Source: Lutraria lutraria (Eukaryota > Mollusca > Bivalvia > Venerida > Mactridae). Taken from it: a stretch of DNA of 64,000 nucleotides. Positions 24,948-36,582 of this stretch are shown here, one piece after another. The notes below the pieces were generated by a model. That model was given only the letters and a program-made list of their open reading frames with translations, made no database searches and was not told the origin of the DNA. A program made the position numbers and the translations under genes. Location: positions 2,807,053 through 2,871,052 of the forward strand of contig OZ026835.1 in assembly GCA_964023205.1 (NCBI GenBank). Direction: 5' to 3'. How positions within the stretch are numbered: the first letter of the stretch is position 1; every line of letters begins with the position of its first letter.

Positions 24948-25678
24948 AAAAATACAGGGTGCCCCAAAAGAAAGGTAACACTTTCATACTTATTTAATGT
25001 GCCTTCAAATTGCAGATAAATACATAATATTTATGTAGATCAAAGATGTAAGTTTTTGTGTAAGAGAACATTATAAATATCTTCAAAATATGCAATTAAA
25101 TACAAATTTGAAAACAAAAGTGCAGTTTTTCTTCCTTGACGTCGTTTTTGTAATTTATGACGTTTTGATGAATATCAAAAAATGTATACCAAACGCAGTT
25201 AATTACAAAACTTCTTTTGTTTCTGTGGTTTGAAATTATATAGAATTTCTTGAAGTAACAATTTGCTATTTTATCTGGTCTACTTATAAATTATATGTGT
25301 GTGAATTATATAATTATATATAGTTGTCATTGAAGATGCCTGCACAATTTTCAAATGGTTCAAACATATTCAAGAAATGCAGTTAAATTAGCATAGTACA
25401 TGTATAATTTTGTCAATGAAAAACATGCTCCGACAAAAACAAAAACTACTATTTTACAAACGTAATATATACCATCAACACGAGGACACCACACAACTAG
25501 ACATTGTACAATGTAATAACAAATGTTAGAAAAACAATCCTCAATAAATCAAAAGTCGGTCAGGAATTTGCTCTTGTTTTCATACCAAAAATTTGACATT
25601 TGTTGTGAAGAATTTCACACGTGGATGACTTTATGTAAGAGAAATGATATTGTTCTCGTTGTACATGCATACGTGTAT
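24948..25678. other. Intergenic, no gene recognised
   Basis: AT-rich sequence with no long frame or repeat that I could identify. Confidence 0.4.
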
Positions 25679-25880
25679 ATACTGTAGAATCGATAATTTT
25701 CGTTGGGGATTTGATTTCGTGCATTTCGTGGGTCGTCTCGTTCACGAAATCAAATCCCCACGAATTTAAATGCAGAGATGAGGCAAAATCAAAATCCACG
25801 AATTCATGTCCCCACGAAATAGCCATTTTAGTAAAACCCACGAAAATTGAGCCCAACGAAAATAAATGAAAATACAGTAT
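25679..25880. mobile_element. MITE, about 200 bp, palindromic
   Basis: The ends ATACTGTAGAATCGATAATT and (reverse complement of the right end) ATACTGTATTTTCATTTATT both lead into TTCGTTGGG. The interior is a series of CACGAAAT/ATTTCGTG inverted blocks (for example GATTTGATTTCGTG and CACGAAATCAAATC). The 98-codon minus-strand frame at 25560-25856 is carried by this repeat and is not a gene. Confidence 0.75.
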
Positions 25881-25907
25881 TGTATGACTTGCTTTGATTA
25901 AGTTGAG

Positions 25908-26060
25908 CAGCTGTCGTGGTCCAATGGTAAGTGCGCTGGGCTTGTAAACCGGTGATTGGAAGTTGTAACCCTTTTATCTGTGGTAAACACGGATTTGATA
26001 AATATAGTTTTGGTCCGTGTGGCCAGTTTAGGCCTAATAACCACTATACACCATCCATTC
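25908..26060 (+). mobile_element. tRNA-like SINE fragment
   Basis: GTGGTCCAATGGTAAGTGCG resembles an A box; GGGCTTGTAAACC resembles an anticodon arm; the B-box position (GGAAGTTGTAACC) is degenerate. Similar in order to the head at 19936-20012. Confidence 0.45.
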
Positions 26061-26290
26061 TACGTGCTAGCCCTACAGAAAGTGGAAAATAGCTGTTGAG
26101 ATTATATTTGCACTACATCATTGTACCTCTTATCGACGTGTGTGCCCCTCTCGCTCTCGTTTAACATGAACACAGGTAACGCTGTAATGTTCAATGACAG
26201 TCATGTTTACAGTTACTGTTGTAAATTGATGTTTATTATGTATTGCGCATGCGTGTGTAGCAATCTCATGAATAATTCATTTTTAAGCGA

Positions 26291-26297
26291 TATAAAA
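26291..26297 (+). promoter_or_regulatory. TATA box of the insulin-like peptide gene
   Basis: TATAAAA, 92 bases before the ATG at 26383. A start of transcription near 26320 would leave a short 5' UTR. A GCGCATGCG site lies further up at about 26245. Inferred from position and motif only. Confidence 0.5.
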
Positions 26298-26382
26298 TGA
26301 TATGTAAATGTCATGGTGTCACTCAAGCTGATACCTCGATAACTGTCTATCGTCCAAACTGAGCACAGATTTCTTGCAAATA

Positions 26383-26566
26383 ATGTTCAGCAAAAATGGC
26401 TGGGTGCTAATGCTTACAGTTGCATTGTCTCTGTGTGGACACGTACAGGGTATACATGTAGAATGCCAGGCAATACGGCACAGCGATGTAACCGCTCACA
26501 GATTTGCAACTTGTATAAGGAATATACGAGGGATTCTTCGCTTGATGTGCTCGTTCAGTCTCCAAG
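26383..26566 (+). CDS. Insulin-like peptide, exon 1 (signal peptide and B chain)
   Basis: 184 coding bases, ending CTCCAAG/GTAAAC in phase 1. The upstream in-frame TTG at 26374 is not used as a start because ATG at 26383 begins a proper signal sequence. Reading on past the donor gives only nine more codons of unremarkable sequence before a stop. Confidence 0.75.
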
Positions 26567-29500
26567 GTAAACCTCTTTTTGTATTTTGTAAATCAAGCCA
26601 ATAATAAAGATACGCAACAGAATCTGATATGTACATAAACAAGTCCTAAATAGTAGATAGAATAATAAAATTGAACAACTGAATCGTGATGTTTATTTAG
26701 CTGAATAATAATTGCTTTTATACCTAATACTTAATAATCATCACGTAAACATTTAATCAAAAGTGTCGTCTTATAAATGTAACAAGAACTTCTCTTGGAT
26801 AAACAACTTTTTTATGCGAGGAAAATAATGTTTGTCCTGACGAACGTCTGTATGGCGGCACTTTTGGAGAGAAAATCGAGTAAATGTATTTGACTTATTC
26901 GACGATCAAAGTTAAAGATTAGATAAATAAATTAATCCGTCAATTATTAAATGATTATATAATGTCTATTGGTGTATTCAGCTGTTCCCGTTTGTGTAAC
27001 AAGTTATCTGTTTATGTGGTAAGGTAGCTAGCCTTACGCACAGCCCTCCTCTATCGACAGAGTTCATCATACGGATTCACCAGACGGTGTTAATTAGATA
27101 TCTTTTATAGCATTAAACAAATAATAATCACTGTTCACATGGTGGTCTATATTCGGAGATGGCCTCTAAAGCTGGCTTGACTGTAGTTACAGTAGATACA
27201 TGTTTATATTTTCGAAGAATATCATATTAATGTGATATGGTAATCATTTATACACTATATCATGTAAACGATTTTACACATTGCTACGCACTCATGCGCA
27301 CTCGTAAATTAACTCTTGCTCTGCGGAACTCCTGTTCGTATATAATTGATAAGATATAAAGAGAAATAATTTTTGCGTCTTAATATTTCCACTGATAATT
27401 AATTATAACTTATAAGATAAAATCCTCCCTCGCTCAAATTTGTACAGGTGGATGATACCCCTACCCTTTGAAAAATTGGACATACGCACCAAACGCTTTT
27501 AACTAGCTATTTACCATCTAGCACTTAGTTCTGAGATAACATATACCCCCTAGTACTTAGTTCTGAGATGACATTTGTCTCCTAGTATTTAATTCTGAGA
27601 TGACATTAAAACCACTAGTACTTAATTCTGAGATGACATTTGTCCTCTAGTACTTCGTTCTGAGATGACATTTAACCCCCTAGTACTTAGTTCTGAGATG
27701 ACATTTGTCCTCTAGTACTTAGTTCTGAGATGACATTTGTCCCCTAGTGCTTAGTTCTGAAATGACATTTGTCCCCTAGTACTTAGTTCTGAGATGACAG
27801 TTAACCCCCCAGCACTTAGTTCTGAGATGACATTTGTACTCTAGTACTTAATTCTGAGATGACATTTAACCTTTAGCACTTAGTTCTGAGATGACATTTG
27901 TCCTCTAGTACTTAGTTCTGAGATGACATTTGTCCCCCTAGTACTTAGTTCTGAGATGACATTTGTCCCCCTAGTAGTTAGTTCTGAGATGACATTTGTC
28001 CCCTAGTAGTTAGTTCTGAGATGACATTTATCTTCTAGTACTTAGTTCTGAGATGACATTTGTCCTCTAGTACTTAGTTCTGAGATGACATTTGTCCTCT
28101 AGTACTTAGTTCTGAGATGACATTTAACCTCTAGTACTTAGTTCTGAGATGACATTTATCCTCTAGTACTTAATTCTGAGATGACATTTAACCTCTAGTA
28201 CTTAGTTCTGAGATGACATTTATCCTCTAGTACTTAGTTCTGAGATGACATTTGTCCTCTAGTATTTAATTCTGAGATGACATTTGTCCTCTAGTACTTA
28301 ATTCTGAGATGACATTTGTCCTCTAGTACTTAGTTCTGAGATGACATTTGTCCACTAGTAGTTAGTTCTGAGATGACATTTATCCTCTAGTACTTAATTC
28401 TGAGATGACATTTATCCTCTAGTACTTAGTTCTGAGATGACATTTGTCCTCTAGTATTTAATTTTGAGATGACATTTATCTTCTAGTACTTAGTTCTGAG
28501 ATGACATTTGTCCTCTAGTACTTAGTTCTGAGATGACATTTGTCCCCTAGTAGTTAGTTCTGAGATGACATTTATCCTCTAGTACTTAGTTCTGAGATGA
28601 CATTTATCCTCTAGTACTTAGTTCTGAGATGACATTTGTCCTCTAGTACTTAGTTCTGAGATGACATTTGTCCTCTAGTACTTAATTCTGAGATGACATT
28701 TATCCTCTAGTACTTAGTTCTGAGATGACATTTGTCCTCTAGTACTTAGTTCTGAGATGACATTTGTCCTCTAGTACTTAGTTCTGAGATGACATTTGTC
28801 CCCCTAGTACTTAGTTCTGAGATGACATTTGTCCCCCTAGTACTTAGTTCTGAGATGACATTTATCCCCTAGTACTTAGTTCTGAGATGACATTTATCCT
28901 CTAGTACTTAGTTCAGAGATGACATTTATCCTCTAGTACTTAGTTCTGAGATTACCCAAAATAAGCAAAAATTCAAAATCAAGGGCAGATAATTCAAAAA
29001 CGAGATCAGTGACCACCAATTTTTGTCGCTTAAAATGATTCTTTTATCATACGCTAAGATCATGCAAAGTTTAAAAAAATCATTGATCAGTTTTAATTTT
29101 TCCTGAATGTCTATGTGAAAAATGTAGCGAACTACCGAAAACGTCTTTAAGTGTCATTTATAACAACTGTAATAAGTGCATTATAGTTTCCATCTAACAA
29201 AGCCTACTTTTACTTTGATCGTAGAGCGATTGTTTTTTAAATGTTCCAATACCAACACTTTTATTTCTAGCTACTATTTCGCGATCGTTTAAATGTGCCA
29301 TGTATAAGAAAAGGAATTAAAGACACAAAACAGAGTATCTGACCTTCCCCCTAAATACTCGCGGCCCCTTACCCCCAAATTCATCAACCCCCAGACCTAC
29401 CCAACTCATATAACCATTAAAATGATGAAGGTAAAAACACAACCTTCATGCGGAAGTGTCACACCGACTAAAGACTTTCTAAACACGTGCATAATTATCC

Positions 29501-32381
29501 TCGCTACCTCACTTAATTTACTACCTTACATAATTACGTCCATACAAAACTGGTATTTAATGCCAAAAGCTCATGACTTAATAAACATTTGTCATTGTAA
29601 CATTGTCTTGATTTATATCACCAATATTATATGTTTTATTACATGTACTATATTTGTACATGTACTATAGTGCACACTCAGTCATACACGTGCCGATTAT
29701 AACACATGGTTACATCATACGTAGCATGTCGCAAACAAGTGACATGGACTGTGTCAGATTGCCGGAAACTGGTCCAAGGTCGACAGTATGTAAAGAAGCA
29801 ATTTGCCTTGAAGCTGCATTCGGTTAATGAATGAATTGAGGCAAGATGTTTCAGACCTTGATGTCTTGATTAATCGACAGTATGAACCACGTGTACGTAC
29901 TGCTGGGGACTATTTCAAAGACATTTCTAACTGAGACATCCCTTATGTAATGAAAAATAAGTTAATTTGTAACGATTTTACTTATAATGTCAGAACCATA
30001 TGTCTGAAATTTATACCATATATGCACGACATTGAAGTGTAGAAAGTGCAGTCTTCGCTTAATTATGACTACGGAATGGGCCCCGGCTAAATTTGTGTTT
30101 TTTTTAACCAAAAGTCGAAGTGATGATCATTATTTTGAAATTACTTGTCATCGCACAAATAAATCAAAGCTCTGAAGGTTCTCATGTTGTTCGGAACTAC
30201 AAATCAGTCAAAAGTTGATTTCTATGTTGGGTGAGTTTTGGAAAACGAACGATAGTTCGCGCATGAATTTAATGCAGACATAAGTACTACGAACGCTTTT
30301 CTACACCCGCTATGCAGTTATTACAGTTGTTTCCGTTCCATGTGCTTTCAGTACTTTGATTTATGTTTCCCATTTGATCACCAAAAGTAGTTCAGCAATT
30401 AGCATAATATCATATATAGTTAACATTACCTGCCTCTTTGAATACTCAACTTATGCAAAGTGTAATACATGTATATCACACATGAAGACATGTTCAAAGA
30501 AAAAGGTTAAACGTTATAAGCATTAAATTAATCGATTGAAACTTCCCGATGAATCACTTTTTTGAATATCTGGCTGACTCACAGTTATCATCGCATCGTC
30601 CATGAATTCTAAGATGACTTGTATACGTTTACAATAGAAGCTAGGACTAAATTAGATAATACAGAACGAGAATTATGACGTCATCCTTCCTTGAATTGTG
30701 TGTACTGATAGTAATTATTGTAGTAACCCGAGGGAGAGGATTGTTTAGATTTTTTTACGAATGATTTGTATTGCTCGTTTACGATATTGCATAGCCGTAT
30801 AATTTTGACTTAAATGCACGTAATATTTGAATTTGTATTCAGCCATTAAATTGGAATATCGGAACTATATTCTTAGGCGGAAGCTAGGTTAATGGAAGCA
30901 GTTCGGTATGCAGGAAAAGTGAAAACTGAGCGATTTTTGAAATACGGTAATAACTTTATTGTTCGTACCGAACAACAAAATCTCTTGGTTTCGCCAGTCA
31001 AGTAATTGCTAAATATGCATGGATGTTCTTATGCTTTGTATGAACTAGAACTAGATGTTTAATGTAATACAAAATACCATTGTTGATTTTATACCATAAG
31101 TATATGCCATAAGTCATTTATACCTTCAGAGAGGATTTTTGTAATTCTATAAAAGAAGTCTTTTTTTCAATAATACAGACTAAATTCACAAGAGGTTAAA
31201 TTGAATTACATCACTGAATTGATAATGTAAGCGGATTAATTTATTCGCCGAATGCAAACTGTTCAATTTTTACTACACTTTTCGTCCTTCCTGGACATTT
31301 GCCCCAAAATGAAAAATGGTCTTGTAAATATTGTAAATGTACGTGAATTGTCTTTAGGGAGGGGATAAAATCAATTTGACCGGACATATTATATACTTAA
31401 TAGATTCAAAAAGAACTAAAGTTTCCGTTTAAAAATAGTATTCATTTTCATTTGTTTTGATTAGATATCTGAAGGACGTCAGTCGTCCCAAGTTTGACTT
31501 TTTCTACGACTTGATGACCTGAAATAATGTCATAATTACTGGACAACGTCTTTTTACAGAAATCAAGCAAAGCTTGTTTCTACATTGTTTACAGGACAAG
31601 ATATAAACAAGTGTATAGTTTGACACTTTTATCACTGTGGTTATGTTCATTAACGCGTGAGTTAATTGTATTGTTTTGATTGTGGTATAAAAAATAACAA
31701 TCAGTCATTCGTGTTGTTGACATGTGAATATATAATAATGGTGGTAAGACATTACACCATCAAATCAAAATAATTTACTCTAGTTTCCAGATAAAACACT
31801 TATCATTACAATACATTCAAATAAAGTTCATTTCAATAATGATATTTACTGTTAAAGTATGCCAGACTAATCTAAGTTGTAATTTATGATTTCGCCTTTA
31901 AGGCATTTTGCGACATGCTTACAATTTATAGCGTTATTTTCTATGTTGGTAACAAAATGCATAACTTTGAAGTCATTAAGCTATTCCTGTCAAATAATGA
32001 AGTATGCACGAATAGATCACGAACATCCATGATTTAATGACGTCCTTTCGAAGGGGAAATGAATGGTATTTTTTTTTTGGGGGGGGGCCTCTCCATCATT
32101 TCAATGTTTGCACTACATGTACTGTATAGAACCGCGAGGGACTATCAGTTAACCTGGTTTAACCCCGGCTTAGTCAGTATAAAACGTCGCACCTTGCTTC
32201 GAAGTCATACGAAGGACTTATATAATCAGGTATGTAAGTCCTTGGCCATACTAATTATCGATTTTTTCTGTTTTCAGGTGGCCATATACAACGTGTCTCG
32301 CGCAATGAGGTACGCGAACACCTGTTCTGTGACTGTTGTGCTCAGCGATGTTCCAGGCGGACCTTATTGTCCTTGTGCTGA
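26383..32381 (+). CDS. Insulin-related peptide (molluscan type), two coding exons
   Basis: Coding exons are 26383-26566 and 32278-32381, joined by a phase-1 intron with GTAAAC donor and TTTTCTGTTTTCAG acceptor. The product is 95 residues. Residues 1-23 form a signal peptide (hydrophobic core VLMLTVALSLC, cut after VQG). The B chain has C28, C44 and C56; C44-x11-C56 is exactly the insulin B7-B19 spacing, with hydrophobic residues at the B11, B15, B17 and B18 positions. R67-V-S-R70 is a furin-type site. The A chain contains CDCCAQRC followed by eight residues and a terminal Cys, that is C-x-CC-x3-C-x8-C, with the invariant A16 leucine (L91). The additional pair C28/C79 is the hallmark of molluscan insulin-related peptides. 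A phase-1 intron within the connecting peptide is also the ancestral insulin gene structure. Expected role: secreted hormone or growth factor acting on an insulin-type receptor tyrosine kinase. Odd points: the connecting peptide is only about 14 residues, the Gly after the B7-equivalent Cys is absent (I45), and an RR pair lies inside the A chain. An unseen middle exon is possible. Confidence 0.78.
27517..28955. repeat. 32-bp minisatellite, about 45 copies, in the insulin-like gene intron
   Basis: The unit is CTAGTACTTAGTTCTGAG plus ATGACATTTGTCCT-type sequence, period 32 with 31-34-bp variants caused by runs of C. Variant positions are GTCC/ATCC/AACC and TTAGTT/TTAATT. It sits entirely within the 5.7-kb intron 26567-32277. 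Confidence 0.96.
28956..29155 (-). repeat. Dispersed repeat, inverted copy of 61878-62095
   Basis: AAATGTAGCGAACTACCGAA followed by AACGTCTTTA at about 29120-29152 is the reverse complement of the block near 61880. The similarity continues over CATAGACAT, TTAAGCGA and GTCACTGATCTCG to GGGCAGATAA. The copy begins directly at the end of the 32-bp array. Confidence 0.75.
29156..30234. other. Intron of the insulin-like gene, unique part
   Basis: No exon could be identified. I looked for a phase-1/phase-1 exon with dibasic sites that would extend the connecting peptide and saw none with good splice sites. The 82-codon frame at 29422 (MMKVKTQPSCG...) ends in hydrophobic residues and lacks supporting signals. 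Confidence 0.35.
30235..30365 (+). repeat. Dispersed repeat copy in the insulin-like gene intron
   Basis: Matches 12180-12330 and 3475-3600 in the order of GCGCATGAATTTA, CTTTTCTACACCCGC, ATGCAG, TTCCATG and TTCAGTACTTTG. Confidence 0.55.
32278..32381 (+). CDS. Insulin-like peptide, exon 2 (cleavage site and A chain)
   Basis: The acceptor is a strong polypyrimidine tract ending TTTTCAG. Joined in phase 1, the exon encodes GGHIQRVSR, then the A chain with the C-x-CC-x3-C-x8-C signature, and the TGA stop at 32379-32381 directly after the final Cys. The longer open frame over this place (32059-32454) is a different frame without cysteine logic and is a shadow. Confidence 0.75.
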
Positions 32382-32864
32382 TCGCTCGGTAATCGCAAAA
32401 ACGAATCCTTCATTCAATACTGTTTGGACATTTCATCAACTCGACACCTTATAGCCAATATTAATGACAAAATAATATACATTATGAACTCATATGGTGT
32501 GACAGTCACGTGTCATCCTAAACATTCCGTCACCGACGCTTAGCAATCTTCTCAACGGTATGATATTGTTACAACAGTATGAAACTATAAACAAACAAAA
32601 ACAGAAATGATTAGGGATAGTAGGTAACGTGACCCCTGATTAATCAAAATAGACATGTTTACTGTTACACATCTAGCTCTTTTTGATGCCAATCCTTTTT
32701 TAAATGCAATATCTTATGTACGAAATTACTTGGGGACGAATTGTACCTCGTGCTCGAACAAAATGTTTGATAAAAAAAATATTCGAACTATTTCGACGTA
32801 TATACACTAATGTGTGGTCAAATAATGATAAACATGACTAATCTTCTTATTGGTATCAGCCTAA

Positions 32865-32870
32865 AATAAA
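32865..32870 (+). terminator. Candidate polyadenylation signal for the insulin-like gene
   Basis: AATAAA, 484 bases after the stop at 32381. It is the first canonical hexamer I noticed downstream. Position-based inference. Confidence 0.35.
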
Positions 32871-34862
32871 GGATTTTGATTTGCCTTCAGCTTCACACCT
32901 CCCACAACATCCGGGCTCCAAATTCATTTTACTTGACGCACATGACTGTTTTAGGATATAGACAGCGCTTTGTGAAACTATCAAATCTCTAAACGTCTGT
33001 GATTCTTTCTGATGAAACACGTTTTGGTGAACTTAGCTTTCAGGACAGGCAAATACAGAAATCAGATTCATAACCAATCTCAACTTCTCGGGCATTCCCG
33101 TAACTCGGACATTAGTGTAGGGTTACACATTTTTCTGGTCACGACTTTTTCAACACACTAGGCACTCGTTTTCCAGCATCATTCTTAGAATAGCAGACTT
33201 TCAAACGTGTTTATCGTTCGCGATTGATGAAATGGACAAAGTTTCCGTTGAAATAGAAAAAAGATTATTTCCATCGTTGGATTCACAGGGGTCAGCGATG
33301 ATGGAAAGTAGCCCATGAACAACACCAACAAAATGGCGACCTGCCTACTATGTCCTAAGCACTTGCCTTTCGACAAACGCCGAGATGTTCCGATTGATTC
33401 AGATCCTCACAGCCTAAATATAATGTAATGAACCTTCGTCCATACTGCGTTAAATACAATACTGTACCATATTAATGTTCACACAGAGTGGAAGTGGGAG
33501 AATATATAATTTTGAATTGTTGACATATTTTAATTTTCACATCCGCAAACGAAATTAGTGCTAAAAAGCCATATGTCATTCTTGGACTTGTAGCTAAAAA
33601 TACTGTGATAGTGCTTACGGTTTTACCGGAAAGTGAAACGTGCTGGACTTTCTACAGCGATGGTGACTCGTTTTGACGAAACCGGTCAGGTGATAAGAAC
33701 AACACTTACAGCTTACATGACATACTGTTCAGCGTGTCAGTTCTGTGTCAGCGTGTCATAAGACTAACAGCATTCTGTATTATCATACACCAGAAAGGGA
33801 AATCCAACTATTATATCTATTATCCTTAGATTTTGCCAGAAAAAGTAGTCGTGTTTACGCATGACCGACCGACAATATTTATTGACGCGGACCATCCAAA
33901 AATACGAACATGATTTGGGGACGAATCGTACATTCAAAATAGGAGATGCTTATTGAGAAAATATGAAAGAAGACTTGCGACCTTTTTTATGACCAAGTAT
34001 TCGTAAATGCGACTATTATTTCTAGCTTTAGTAATTATTAGATAATTATCATTGGGTGAATTAAATTGATACATTTCACGACCGTAAGTTTTATACGAAC
34101 TGATTTGTTCAGATTAGATTCATTTTGTGGTGTTACTTAACTCGATTAGCCGGAGGCGTAGCAACCCGATAGGGTAATTGTATTGAGTCGCGACATTACG
34201 GGAGATTAGAAATGTTATTTAATGGACATGGAAATTTGGGGAAAATATATGCATAGCATTTCGAGACCGCATATGTTTAAACATAAAGCGTACTTTGGCA
34301 TTTTATTATTGGATTTTTTTCATTCCCTAATGTTTGATTGTACCAATTCTATTATCGCATTCGGGCGGCTACGTCACTGTATTATTTATAGCAATTTTAA
34401 GTAAATCTATTTAAAAAAGTATCAGAAATTATCTCAAATACATTTTCTGGATCTGACTCCATGTTGTTTCCGTGTTTTCTCTACATTTCCATTGGTCAAC
34501 GATTTTCAAGAGACATACACCTGTTTACTGAGATCATCGGTCTTTAAGGTTTTGGGATCCTAACTCCCAATTGTTATATTGTATTTGATCAGTGCTACAA
34601 TTGTCATTATTCCAAAATGGAAGTCTATGTAATATTTTACGATTGCTCCCGAAGTTTGCTGAAGTGGACTGTCTTTAATTATATAAAAATCCATCCAGAA
34701 GGAACGCACGCTATTTCGAGCCGCACTCCCATACTGACTCTTAAAAGAGCCTTGACATTATAAGCTTAATACACTTGTCTGATTTCCACGTTGGGTCAAG
34801 AGTATACATACAACATACACTAGAAGGTTTTAATGAATCACAATGCATCTATAGGTCATTCA
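32871..34862. other. Intergenic, no gene recognised
   Basis: A minus-strand frame at 33185-33376 has a hydrophobic stretch resembling a signal peptide but starts with TTG and no in-frame ATG precedes it. Otherwise AT-rich with nothing to report. Confidence 0.4.
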
Positions 34863-35729
34863 CACCGGTGTAACGTTTTCAAGCTCCCCCTTTTTCAGGT
34901 TATCCCCCGGTAACTTAAAAACGTTTTCAGATTACCCCCGGAAATTTAAAAACGTTTTTAAGTTACCGGGAGGGGTACAATTAAAACGTTTTGAGATTAC
35001 CCCCTCCGTTTTCAAATGCCCTACCCGGTAATCTGAAAACGTTTTCAGGTTACACCGGGGCGCTTTGAAAAGTTTTCAGATTACCCCCGGGTAATAATTT
35101 GAAAATTCATAATAAAAGAGAGCTTGCACACGAATAAGGAGATTACAATTTCAAACACATAAATGCATACATGTACTACCGTTTTATGAGACTATACACG
35201 CGATCCTAATGATGAAATCATACGACGAAATCAAATGATGTCATATACTGACAAGTCCATTCCTTCATTATGGAAACCTTAATTGCGTTATTGACAAATA
35301 CCCATGCAATCTTGAATCATTTTGACCACAAAAAATAGATAAAACAATTTACCATTGTTGGTTTTGTGAACACAAGTAAGTGCATTTTTCGTTAATATAC
35401 ATGTATTTGAATAAAGGCGCGTACTCTCCATGACCCTAATAGGATTCTATAGCTTCATATAATTATTGCGTATATTCAGTTTAGAAATACAGGAATTATA
35501 TGTCAATAAACCATGTTGACTGTGAATCAGTTAGTATGAATTTTATAACCTGAAATATAAACGTTTTCGCCACAAAGAATCAACATAGGGAGGGGGGGGG
35601 GGGGATTATTAAAACGGGGGAGGCAGTTTGAAAACGTTTTAATGTTACCGGGGCCGGTACTTTGAAAACGTTTTTAAGTTACCGGGGGGTAACCTGAAAA
35701 AGGGGGAGCTTGAAAACGTTACACCGGTG
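34863..35729. mobile_element. Non-autonomous element with long near-perfect terminal inverted repeats
   Basis: Both ends begin CACCGGTGTAACGTTTTCAA and match over 67 bases with one mismatch. Further AAAACGTTTT and TTACCGGGG/CCCCGGTAA blocks repeat inside both arms (34920-35095 and 35580-35700). The 867-bp element has an AT-rich centre without a transposase. The outermost eight bases are themselves palindromic (CACCGGTG), so the precise ends and target duplication cannot be fixed. Confidence 0.8.
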
Positions 35730-36149
35730 CAAGGTTACATATGGTGTTTACATAATTATCGTATGTTAATAGATAAAAATGTTGTGGTAATTTGGTTTTT
35801 ACGTTTGGTACGCTTTTGAAAGTTATTAATGTTTTATTTCTAAGATGTCAAAAGTTGTGGTTTTTCGTTATTTTAAGAAAATATGTTTACCAGAAAGCGG
35901 ATGTAATATTGTAAACAAGGTTTATTTATTGCTCGGCGGCGTCAACATGTTTCACCATGTTCGTGCTTATTGTGATTATATAAACCAGTAATCGGAAGTA
36001 CAGCAAATGACTATTTGGTTTTACCTTTGTAAAAAACATTTCCAATCGATATGAGACTAATGGCTCTATATATGGTGCAAAGACATTAACTTATTTCAAT
36101 CTTCTAAATTAGTCTACATTTTAAAGACCACTGATTTATTTCATTTCAG

Positions 36150-36440
36150 TGGGTTTAATGCCGGTTTTCATACATGTACTCGTATATACGGCGACCGGTT
36201 CATATGAACTGTTTTTCCTGGACTGAATTCTAACCAGCACTAACTTAACAATCGACAAAGAGTCCGCAACCTTTCTACATATGGAGGCTAATCGACGTTT
36301 TTGTCCAATTTTCATAGGAGAGTACCGGACCTGCTGCGACCGAGATTAAAACCCGGATGGCCAGCACAGAGCTCTAACTACTGCACCACGGCCACGGATG
36401 GTCAACACAGAGCACAAACTACTGCACCACGGCCACGGCT
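36150..36440 (-). mobile_element. SINE-like dispersed repeat, family D
   Basis: On the minus strand the right end is tRNA-like (GTGGTGCAGTAGTTAGAGC, then GGGTTTTAATCTC as a decayed B box); a 40-bp part of the head is duplicated at 36395-36440. The body (plus sense TTTAATGCCGGTTTTCA..., CTGAATTCTAACCAG..., CTTTCTACATATGGAGG) matches 43175-43400 in the IBTK gene. Confidence 0.6.
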
Positions 36441-36582
36441 TAAATTAAAGACTACCATTGATAAATGACCGAATTAATAATTATGACTCTCAAAACACGG
36501 TCTTCACACGAGTCATGTGACTTTCTGTACACATGGAGTTCATTTGGGTAGTGCTCGTTTGTTGCAGAAAAAATAATGCATA

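Noticed and set aside
25560..25856. 98-codon minus-strand frame
   Set aside because: It lies mostly within the palindromic MITE at 25679-25880.
32174..32229. Possible middle exon of the insulin-like gene with a KRR site, ending at GTATGT
   Set aside because: Its length (56 bases) would put the A chain out of frame, and the other acceptors tested either give the wrong length or lead to a stop.
32059..32454. 131-codon plus-strand frame overlapping exon 2 of the insulin-like gene
   Set aside because: It starts in a poly-T/poly-G tract, runs through intron and exon in the wrong frame and has no family features. The A chain is in the adjacent frame.
33185..33376. Minus-strand signal-peptide-like frame near the insulin-like gene
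   Set aside because: Begins with TTG, no in-frame ATG upstream, no cysteine framework, no clear donor.
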